From contig CP136062.1 in assembly GCA_032622095.1 (NCBI GenBank), positions 154,498,875 to 154,562,874 on the forward strand: a stretch of DNA of 64,000 nt, in the 5' to 3' direction. The first letter of the stretch is position 1, and every line of letters starts with the position of its first letter. The stretch is from Siphonodentalium dalli (Eukaryota; Mollusca; Scaphopoda; Gadilida; Siphonodentaliidae). Positions 40,201-52,200 of this stretch are shown one piece after another. The notes beneath the pieces were generated by a model. The model searched no databases. It saw only the letters and a list, made by a program, of their open reading frames with translations, and was not told where the DNA came from. The position numbers and the translations under genes are program-made.

Positions 40201-43200
40201 TGGGGGAATAGTTGAAGTATGAATATAAATGATAAATGATGCCGCAAACTTTATTACCATTTGATTATGTCATACAATTCACGATTCTAGAGTATTGCTT
40301 GTTTGGCTGACTCAACCCAACCACCCATCAGCGTTTTTGAAGCATTTAGTTTGCAGATGAATTCCTGCCTAGGCCAACATAAAAAAGAGCCGCCCTATTC
40401 TGGAGCCCCCAACCATTTTCATTTTATTGATTTTGCAACATTAGTACGCATACGATTTTATTTTCTATGTAAATCGATTCATTTCCGTGTAAAACTGACA
40501 CACCGCGTGTACTTAAATTAGTTCATAGCCAAATCAAACTTATTTTTTTCATTTTCATGTTTTATTCAATAAAACAATAAACTACACTTACATTCTAATA
40601 TTATGTACTTAGTTTTATTATTTTATAGTACATTAAAAACAAATAGAAGCTGTCTGGGGTATTCATTTTTATTTTGAGCAAAGTTGAAAATAAAATGAAA
40701 AAATTAAATAAAATGAAAACCACCTGCCCGCCCCTATTTTTTTCTTGCATGTCACCAGGAACACAGGTATAATATTTTTTGGCCCTATGGATGATAAAAA
40801 AATAAACAAACCTCTAATTATTTTGGGCAAAATTGCTTGAAAACGTAAACTCAACCCATTTATTATTGATTGTAGATGTTTTTGTTATAAGTGCTTTCTT
40901 TATCTTCTAGGCAAAACTACTACTGCTATTGCTCTGGCCAAGAAATATGAAGCTGCCTTGTTGACAGTTGATGGTGTTGTGCTCGATGCAATTTCAAATG
41001 GTAACGCTGAGAGTGGAAAGCGAGCCCGAGCGTTATGTTCCGAGGCCGCCCGAGCAAGGATGATAGAGATAAGGGCCATGGAGGGAGAAATTTCTGATAC
41101 CGAGAAGAAGGCTGTCGGAGGACTGAGCGTTGAAGCTGTCACGGCTCACACTCAGGGTGTTGCTGGTGAGTAGTCAATATGGGTGTGTGATGGTTGATAT
41201 TGGTGATGCTTAAATTGGAAAAATTAAAGTCGCACTTCAAGAATTTGACAGACCATAAACCTTTCAATTTTAAAACCAGTGTGTTTTTGGTAGATATAGT
41301 CATAACATAGACAAATATTGTAAACAAAATCGGGTAATTTATAAAGTTGTAGAGGGTGAGAGTGGGATATACCAGAATCGTCAGCTTGTCCACTCATCTA
41401 TTGTTATGTTTTAATTATTTATTTAATTGTCATGAATTTGATACAGATATTAATCATCTGCAGTTGTGAGGTTGTTACACCTTATTTCAGTATTGCACGT
41501 TTTCCTTTTTTAATTATTTCATGCCCTAACAATATTTACCGTGAGCCAGTGCATTCTCTGATATATGCGAGACTCTTTATGGAAGACTTTCTGTACTAGC
41601 CCAGCTCCCGTCATGAAAGGGTTAAATACTTTTATATGGCTACACATTTGTAGCCCAAGTTGACATTGATATATTTAGAGTCATTGGGACAGTCACATCT
41701 CTGGATGAAAACTAAGTGAAAAGAGTCAGAACTTTGTATAGTACATGTATGCAGACTTTTGTTTCACTGATTCTGATTAATTTTAGGTCAGCAATTGCCA
41801 GCCACACACTCGCAGGTTTCTAATCGTAAAACAAGCACAGTTTCGGAGATGAAGGGAGCCAAGGATAAGCATATGGGTTTAAAGCCCGGAGTGAACGCTT
41901 CAGTGTTGGATGGGGGTGCCACAGCTAGTCAGGTAACTGTTTTATTTTCTTCTTCAAATTCTCCTTTTGTTTCTCAAGTACTTGTATGAACTTTTCATGT
42001 AGACCAAGCCTGCAAATAGTGTGTCTGTCATTTGCAGAATGAGGTCCCCCAGAGGGTGAATTTAGTGATGCTATCCCGCACAGCATTGTTTTTTAGTTAC
42101 TTTTTCCCTCTAATCTTTTCCTTCCTCTAATTTGCAGAGGATAAAATTCATAATCAAGGTGACTAATGGGTGAACATCACCAACTTCAACTGGGGAACTT
42201 CAATCTGATCCTATGTTTCCCATAGCAGTTGAGGCCTAAGCAGAATGAGGTTCCCATTGTGTGAATTTGGTGATGCTAGCCTGGCATGTGGGATACCGTC
42301 ACTAAATTCCCCCTCTGGGGACCTCATTCTGCAAATGACAGGCTTGATGTAGACATTTTAAACTAACTAAGTAGTTGACAGTAGTATGTAGATAACATGC
42401 AACGCATGTCGCACATCTGAAATGAACACTTCCAAATGAGTTACCTTGAAAATGGTACATGGATATATTTAATGAGAGATGAAGGCTTCAGTGAAATGGA
42501 AGGTACAATTTATATGATGGTGTGATTTATGTGAACCTTCGTAGATTGATATTCAGTAAAATCTCTCCAAACCGGACCCTCTATAAACCGAATCCCACTC
42601 CCACTGAACAAATTGTCAGGTCCCAAATTCACTCAATGGACTCTGTTTTACAACCATTGTCCAAACACTACTTTGCTCTAAGTACATGATGGTGCTGTAC
42701 AGTGTACACTCACCATAATAGTTTGATTCAATTTTCCACAATGAATGAGCTATCAGGAAAACGACAGCGTACAGAGCTGAATTTAGACCATAAAGTGAAA
42801 TTTATTAAACATCTCCAGTTTACACCTAAGTCGACCTACAAAGAGCTCAGCATAAATTATGGATCAGCGAAGAAACCATCAGCAACATATTAAAAAAACA
42901 CAACAAGATAATACATTTTCATGACGATAATATCACTGGCCCAAAAACGAGCTGTACAGCCAATCAGAAATACAATTTGTAGATGATTTCATAGTTTATT
43001 CAATAAAGTCACATTAATCGATAATGCAGTGTTTGTGTCTTGTCACTCTTGGTAACAGCAGTAATATATATCGTTGGTGGCGCGATTTTCTATAAATTGA
43101 ACACCTGTCTGAACTGAATGAAAGGGCGTGTCCAAAGGGTGTTTGGTTTAGAGAGGTTTTACTGTACTTATTTTAAATCACAGGTTTTTTTTATAGTTCA

Positions 43201-46200
43201 ATTTCTAAAAAACTGATAGTTTGTACAGGTGCTTGCATTTTGTTTTGCTTAATTATTAGACGTGACTAATGTTTAACCTTGCTGATGTGGTGTAATGTAG
43301 CTTTTAGTTGCTATCTAATTAGCTCTAGTTAGACAAATGTTACTAATATTATTGTGACTAGTTATTCATTACTATGACCATCCTCAATTATCAAATGGTC
43401 ACATATGTATAAAACAGTTATACGTTTTGGCATTGGATATTTATTTTATAATGCTTGACATAATTTAAAATTTGTGGTCTCTACCTTGAAAACAAATATC
43501 TTGTGAAAAATGATCTGCGTTGTTATCATTTGGAGAACAGATTAATGCTATTCATGGTTGGATGTAACACAATTTTAACTAGTTTATTATCAACCCTTAT
43601 ATGACTGGAGCTTCCTGAAATTTTGCACAAAAAAACCTGTGCCAATTCATTCTCTTATATATGCGAGTCTCCCATATGTAGCCTCCCATATATAAGAGAA
43701 TACATTGACCTAACAATATTGACCTTGTAAGCCACTGCATTCTCTTATATATGTGAGGCTCCCTATGTGAGACTCGCACATAACAGAGAATGCACTGGAT
43801 CTTTAAAGCTGCACCAGTTAGGCTCCCGTCATGAAATGGTTAATGTTTTAACTAACATTTTTGTGAATATTTTAGTGTAAACCAGAAAAGAATCCAGGGT
43901 TGTTTTGATGTATGTCACAGGTTTAGCCACCCAAAAACCGTGGAAAGCCAAATGTCTCCAGTGATGTTCAAATTATATAACTTGATTAATTATATAATCA
44001 TTAATATTTAACACTAATACATGACGGGAGCTTGGCTGGTGCAGCATTAAAGATCATGTGCCAAGCATTCTCTTATATATGCAAGTCTCCCATAGGGAGC
44101 CTAGCATATATAAGAGAATGCACTGGCTGACAAGGTAAATATAGTTAGGCCAATGCATTCTTTGATATATGCGAGGCTCCCTATGGGAGACACACATATA
44201 TAAGAGAATACATTGGCACAGGGTTTTTGCTAAATTTCAGGAAGCTCCAGTCATGAAAGGGTTAATATGCCATTAAAATTTATATGGGAAAATATTAATT
44301 GCTGGACATAAAAATCTCTGGATTCTTCCCTGGTGTAAAACTAGTGTTATACTTTATTAGCATTGATTCTTATAATTAGGAGATTAACCCTTTACCCAAC
44401 AGAAGGGCCCTGTGCCAATGCATTCTCTTATATATGCGAGTCGACCATAGGTCGCCTCGCATATATAAGAGAATGCATTGGCTTAACACATTAAAAATTA
44501 TAAAATTGTTAGATTGTAAGAAAAAATGGTAAAAAGTGTTAAAAAAAGATTTTTTTTAGGCCATTCTCTTATATATGCGAGGCGACCTATGGTCTAACAC
44601 AATACATGCCAAGCTTCTGCACTTAACCCTTTACCCAACAGAACGGCCCTGTGCCAATGCATTCTCTTATATATGCGAGTCGACCATAGGTCGCCTCGCA
44701 TATATAAGAGAATGCATTGGCTTAACACATTAAAAATTATAAAATTGTTAAAGAATGTAAGAAAAAATGGTAAAAAGTGTTAAAAAAAGATTTTGTTTAG
44801 GCCAATGCATTCTCTTATATATGCGAGGCGACCTATGGTCGACTCGCATATATAAGAGAATGCATTGGCACAGGGCTAACTGTAACTATCACAATGTGGT
44901 CAATGAGCCGGTTCCAATGATATCCATATTTGTATGGTTTTATTGAGACAGACCCAAGATAATTTAGGCTGTTGCAGCTTTATTTGGCCGTTTTGGGCCG
45001 GTTTGTTGGGTAAAGGGTTAACGTACCCTGTTTCATTGTACATTCTGGGAATCGAGCATGAAAACAGTTTGTGAATGAGCCGGCTTGCCGGCGGTTCACA
45101 AACTGTTTTCATGCTCGAATCCAAGAATGTACAACGAAACAGAGTACGTTTATCTCCATTGTAATTCAATCTAGCAAGGAATTTGCAAAAAAACTGTATT
45201 CAAAGTATCATTTAGACATTTTCATGATACGAATCGAGATTTTAATTTTGCCGTTGTCACCGTGCACAATTCGTTGGGTTTGTTCATTGCGTTACTCGGA
45301 ACACTGCTCCATAACAATTTCCTGTGGGGCGTTTTGGCTCGTATTGCTACTCCGTACTGCGCCGATGAAAGTTTACCGTGCTACATTCAGATGCTACATG
45401 ATGCACGCTGAAGTGGCGATGACTGGTATCTTTAGACAACAACGCGCAGGTGTGCTCGTTTCGCTACTCTGTTCTGCGCCGATGAAATTTTACCATGCTA
45501 CAATCAGATTTGATGCACGCTGAAGCGGCCGATGTCTGTGAATCGAAAGCTAAAGTTAGCTGCTCTCGGCCAATCAGAATGATTGTTTTTAGTGACAAAT
45601 ACTCCACTGAATTACAATGATATATACCAAATACTTAAGGGGAAATATCCAGGGAATTTAGTTACCTGTTATATGTTTGGGCACCAAAACTCTAGAAGCC
45701 CAAATGTCCCCAAATTTCTAGTGGACAGTATCTTATCAACTTGAATTTGCCACTTTTTCAATTCATTATTGCCTAATTCAACAATATACTGTCTAAATAG
45801 TAAATCTGCAGTTGCAACTGAGCCTTCAGTTGCCTGTTCAATTGCCTATTATGTCACCTATATTATATGGATATATTCACGTCAGGCCTTAAAATATGGT
45901 ACTGGACATTTGCAGATAAAGGTCCTTAGAGGGTGAATTTAGTGACGCTATCCCGCACAATGGGCTAGCATCACTAAATTCACCCTCTGAGGACCTCATT
46001 CTGCTGAGGCTTCATCTTCTCAGAAAAGTATTTTTATTATCAAATTTATCAGCTTTTTAGTTTAAATTTTTTTTTCTTTTTTAGTTTAATTTCTCTATAT
46101 CCCGGAATTGCAGATAACACAATGCATAATCGGGGTGCCCAATGGGTGCACATCACCATCTTCACAATCTGAATATTATGATGGTTTTTGAATGATGTTT

Positions 46201-49200
46201 CTCTTCTAACTTTTCTTAGATGGATTTCTCTAGAATGAAGCAAAGAAAATTATCAGTTATCCCGACCCCATTTACTCCGTCAACAGAAAAACAAGAGAAG
46301 TCTCTACTGGCGGGCAAAATGACCCAGCCCATTCCAACTGTAAATCTATATGCATGCTATAATATGGCTGTACCAAGTTCATTAAAATTGGTCTCACTTT
46401 GCACTTCCCTCTATATTTGTCACAGATACTCACCAAGGTCATCCATGTTTCCACTGTGCTTATGCAATTTTCATCAAGATGCGTTATATTTATATCAGAA
46501 AAATCATGAGATATTTTATGGGATATATGTACCTAAGTTCAATTCTGAGAGATATATTTATTTCTTTGTGTATCCACCTTACAAGTTAAATATATTAACT
46601 TACTCATATTTAAATTTGCAAAGTAATATTTTTCGTGCACTTTGAATTCATGTACGAATCCAAAATATTTTTTTTAAGTCTTGTATCTGATGAATATTTC
46701 GGTTCTTAATCGTTCCTGAAGATACATATGTATTAGGGTCCTGCGAATTGGAGATTTTGATCGAATCGAATATCGAATCGAATTCTGGAAATCGAATCGA
46801 ATATCGAATCGAATATCGAATCGAATCATATCTGTGTGTTGCATTCTCAATTGAGCATGTTTTGTCAACGATTAGACGATTTGTGAAACGTTCTATCAAT
46901 TACATGCACGAAGTTCCATCATAACGTATGTGGTGATGAACAGTCGTTTGCAATACTATTAACTTCAAATGATAATTGTCGAGAAAAAAAGGCAGATTTA
47001 AAAAAAACGTCCATGCTGCCGTCACAACGATTAATATATAACCACTAAACGGATTATCAGAACTAAAATCACGCGACATTTGTACAGTTTGCATGTACAT
47101 GCAAAATTGCAAATCGACATTCGGAATCACACGCTGTTATAAACTTGAAGATGCAACAACAGTCGCAGGGTAGCCTGATTATGTAGTGCTGGATGCTTCT
47201 TGGACAGATGATTCCATAGATGGGTCATTGTCCCAGATGCCTGCGATTTATACACCAGGTTGCATTCATCTCACATGTAATTCCCTGCACTACCTGCAGC
47301 TTTATCATGTTTAAAATAAACATGAATAACGACGACATTTTGTCAAGTGTCAAAGAACGCTCCGAAATTGAAAGTAAACTTCAAAAGAAAACACCGCCAA
47401 AATGCACTTTTCGATGCCGGGAACACGTGTTGTTTAAATTCTCAGCTATACTACATAATGCAGAATCTGAGAAGGATAGACGGCGGATAACGCTAGCGGT
47501 TGCTCAGTCTCATAGCTATTATTATTCACGCGTGTTGTCGGTCCATCGGTGATCTCCGAGTTTTTGGCTACCATATGTTCAAAGCTAGAATTCAGGCGTA
47601 TTTAGTAGTCCTATAGTGGCTAATTGCTGGCTATACTTATATTTAATATATATAATCGCGATGTACAATAAGAATTATAAGGTGGATATATACATCGTTT
47701 TCTGTAATTAAATGGCACAAAAACAGCTAAGATCGACGTGTGAACTTGTCCGTAAACAGCCTACTTTTCCATCAGTGTATATTCGAAATTTTGAGTTGGC
47801 AATTTCGACTCGAATTCGAATCGAATTTGACTTTCGAAACGAATCTCGAATCGAATATCGAATATTCGCAGAACCCTAATATGTATTTCAAAGACCATTA
47901 CTACGAAAATTTACACAGAATAGAACATAACTGCTTCAAAATTTTGTTGTGAAGATGTGGTGTTTATATGGTCCAAATAACCATTCTGTTATCTAAATAT
48001 CATTGAATTGAACTCGAAAGAAATAAAATGATAACCGCGTTGCTGCATGAGTCTGACTTCAGAAAAAAATTAACTTGTTGACGCATGTGTTTTAAATAAA
48101 TAACTTTATAGATGAGTAAGGTATTCAGGCATGGCTTGTTTCTGAGACATAGGATTCTGCATGCTTTTATTTGGAAAATATTTACCATAGGGAAAAATAA
48201 GTAATTTTCTTATTTTCTTTCATTTTCATAAGTAACCATGCAAAGCTAGTGTGTTCATCCTGTATAGTCTATTTAGAGTGAATTACATTGTGAGCACCTT
48301 TTCATGCATGACAATTCTGTTTTACTCATAATAAATGCATGTTTTTTAATCCTTTCACTATACACTTTGAACATGCTTAGTTTAGTTTATTTATTTGAAT
48401 GAATATCCCTCATTTTATGCTTGCAGAAATAATCAACCAATACTCAATATTCTAAATTTGTTTGTTTTTTCTTTTGGCATATCAATATAATTATTAGTTA
48501 ACTTAACTTGGAGAGGGGGATATAGGCTATTTTATAGCACCTGCTCAGACATTATTTTTAACAAGGTTCAATATAGCTTCTTTTGCATGTTTTAATTTGC
48601 AAGAATAACAATTAAACAAGTATTTTAATCTAGCATGTCAATTTTTCAATCTGATATCCAAGATGATGGTTAGAGGTATCCCAAAAACAGGGCCCTGCTA
48701 ATCATACATTTTTATATGAATATATTTAAAATTAAATTTGGGTTTATATTTGGGATCAAATAAAATTGAATCACAATGTAAATGAAGATAAAACTGACAC
48801 AAATTTCATGTTAAATGGTGAATTTATTGAACCAAATTATTGGTATGTGAAAGTAATGTAATTTATTAGTTTTTCAGGTTATTGAAAGAACTTGTCCATT
48901 GAGGCACTCCCAATTGTACAAATATTTTTTTTTACAGACCGCTGGAACTGACATGACTTCGTAATTATGCAGATTACCCTCTGCTTTTATTTTTGTGATT
49001 CTCAACTAAAATTAACATTTAGTTGCTTTGCAAATGTATGTTACTAATAGCAAGCTGTAATTACTGGAAATGTAGGTCACTATATAACAGCAAGCTGTAA
49101 TTCACTGGAACTATTTGAGAGAAAATGTAGTCAGGTACAAACTATTTCAAATTTAAACCAAATAGCTCGAATTAGATGAAAATCAAATCTCGAAGATTAT

Positions 49201-52200
49201 TAATTATGTCTGTTTGATTTCAGATTCAGTCGTCGAGCCCGCCACCTCTGGCTGCCCCAATCGCTCGCAGATTGAGTGTTAGTGCCAGCGTAGCTGGTGA
49301 GGAAGGTCTGATGAGCTGCGTCTTACCAGAGGATCTACTGGTTGATATTCTAGCTGAGAGGCTTCAGGTATGTACACTGTACAGTAATGTTCTAAATAAT
49401 CGACTCCTTAACCACAGCAGAATTGTGGGTAATTTTTCAGGATTTAGTCAGAAATATGGCTTGTTGCCACTCATCGGAAAGCTCTCACTAAGTGGCAACA
49501 AGCCATATTTCAGACTAAATCCTGAAAAATTACCCATAATTCTGCTGTGGTTAAGGAGTCGATTATTTAGGGCATTACTGTATGATCACATTTAGTTCAA
49601 CCTGTCTCACCCACAATTTCCTCGCATAATAAAATAGACCAGCTTTCATTGTACAATGAACAATAAATATCATTAAATAACATGTCCGTTCATTCTTCCA
49701 GCCTCTGTCTCAATCTTCCCCTGTGAACTAATTTACACTGCAGAGACTGTGGACTATATGAAGGGATCTCGAGAGCTGGCTCACAAAAAGATCTCAGCCT
49801 CAGTATATATATGGCATATATTTCAAGAGAGCTGATAATTGAGAATTAAAAGTCAACATAGATGTTTTACCAAAATGTATTTTATTTCATGCAATTCATA
49901 TGTAAGCATACAAATTGTACTAATGCATGTTATTGCATTCTCTTATATATGCGAGTCTCCCATAAGGAGCCTTGCATATATAAGAGAATACATTGGCCTA
50001 ACAATATTTACCTTGACCTTGTAAACCAGTGCATTGTCTTAACTATGCAAGGTTGCCTATGGGATCTTTAATGCTACATGATCTTTAGTGCTGCACCAGC
50101 GCTGTCCCGTCATGAAAGGATTATTTAACTAAATTATTTTTCTGTTTAATGATGAGCCGATGATCGGAAACGACAATCGGAATCGGTCCATTATGGCCCA
50201 TCGGATGACAATCGGCACTTGGGTTTCAACATCGGCATTACCGATTATCCAAATAATAACCAAGTGCTTGTTTTCCTTGAAATAAACTGTGTTAAATATG
50301 ACAATGTTTTGTTGAATAAATGACCAGTAAACATGGGGAAAATGTTACCAAACACAAACTTGATATACAGCTTGATATTACTTCTGTTGGTGCTTCCAAA
50401 TTTAAGTATTATATAACGCATATAACATATTCTGGTATAATTATTACAATAATCGGAATTGGCATTGGAATCGGCTGATTGTGATCTCAAATAATCGGCA
50501 ATTGGCGCAATGCAATTTTTGATAATCAGCTCAACATTAATTTTTCATTAATTTCAGTTGAATGACTGCCACCGAGGTGTGGTGTTTGATGGATTATTAT
50601 TGTGTTTTAATTTCAGTTGAATGACTGCCACCGAGGTGTGGTGTTTGATGGGTTATTATTGTGTTTTAATTTCAGTTGAATGACTGCCACCGAGGTGTGG
50701 TGTTTGATGGGTTATTATTGTGTTTTAATTTCAGTTGAATGACTGCGACCGAGGTGTGGTGTTTGATGGGTTATTATTGTGTTTTAATTTCAGTTGAATG
50801 ACTGCCACCGAGGTGTGGTGTTTGATGGGTTATTATTGTGTTTTAATTTCAGTTGAATGACTGCGACCGAGGTGTGGTTTGATGGATTATTATTGTGTTT
50901 TAATTTCAGTTGAATGACTGCGACCGAGGTGTGGTTTGATGGATTATTATTGTGTTTTAATTTCAGTTGAATGACTGCCACCGAGGTGTGGTTTGATGGA
51001 TTATTATTGTGTTTTAATTTCAGTTGAATGACTGCCACCGAGGTGTGGTTTGATGGATTATTATTGTGTTTTAATTTCAGTTGAATGACTGCCACCGAGG
51101 TGTGGTTTGATGGATTATTATTGTGTTTTAATTTCAGTTGAATGACTGCGACCGAGGTGTGGTGTTTGATGGGTTATTATTGTGTTTTAATTTCAGTTGA
51201 ATGACTGCCACCGAGGTGTGGTGTTTGATGGGTTATTATTGTGTTTTAATTTCAGTTGAATGACTGCCACCGAGGTGTGGTGTTTGATGGGTTGGAGACT
51301 CTCTTCAGCCAGAACATGTTCACCACGACGGCTGCTATTCTCAAGGCGCTCAACAATCGTCGATTCATCTTCTATGTGTCTCTCAAACTCGATTTCAATG
51401 TTCTGAAAGAACAGGAGAAGAAAGCTCATGAACAGAAAGGTATTTTAAATTGTGAATAGAGACAGGTCCCAGGCATTCAGACTTACCAAACCTGAGAGAG
51501 AGCTGCAATAGGAGTCAGAATGCTCTAATAAATTCACCCATGTGTTCCGGGTGGCTGCTAGTTGACTTGTTATATGCCCATCTAATAATAATTAAAGTGG
51601 AATTGTCCGTATCGCATATGATATGACACTTGCTGTACATGTTAGCTCTAGGAGTTGTGCCACATCTTCAATTGTGTCATCTCAAAATATTGGTCATTGA
51701 ACACAGCTGCAAAGTTATCTAAACAGCAAGTTGACAATTTTATTGTGATGTTTGTCTCAAATTACGACCTTTATACATACACACTCATTATGCACTGGTG
51801 ATATTGTCACATCAACAGACTTCATATACTCTGTCAACATAAAGCAGAGAGAAAAGCAATCCACTGACGCCATAAGAAAAGTGCTGGGGGAATAGTATAG
51901 CACACTTGGCATATCTCTCAGGCATGCGTCGTCAGTGGTAATTATTTGAGACGAGATAGCGAGTTTGTTTAGGCAAGCCTGCATTTTTTGTGTCTGTCAT
52001 TTGCAGAATGAGGTCCCCAGAGGGCAGATTTAGTGATGCTATCCTGCACAGCGGGCTAGTATCACCAAATTTACCCTCTGGGGACCTCATTTTGCTTTCG
52101 CCTCATCTTCTGGGAAGTATAGATGATCTATAGTCTCAAATGAACATTATTTTTAGTACTTTTTCCATTTTGGGAAGTTTGTATCCCCTAATTTGCCACA

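Noticed and set aside
45071-45523. A 150-codon + strand frame
   Set aside because: Starts inside a hairpin, crosses a local direct repeat, has no splice or domain support.
46220-46645. The longer open frame running past 46339
   Set aside because: A good donor stands at 46340 and the later residues are AT-driven; only 46220-46339 was kept, as a candidate exon.
47220-47552. 110-codon frame inside the hAT element as a transposase
   Set aside because: No BED finger, RW or dimerisation motif recognised; the element is probably a deletion derivative.
50790-51429. - strand frames with repeated AVIQLKLKHNNNPSNHTS
   Set aside because: Antisense of the acceptor/exon-start minisatellite.
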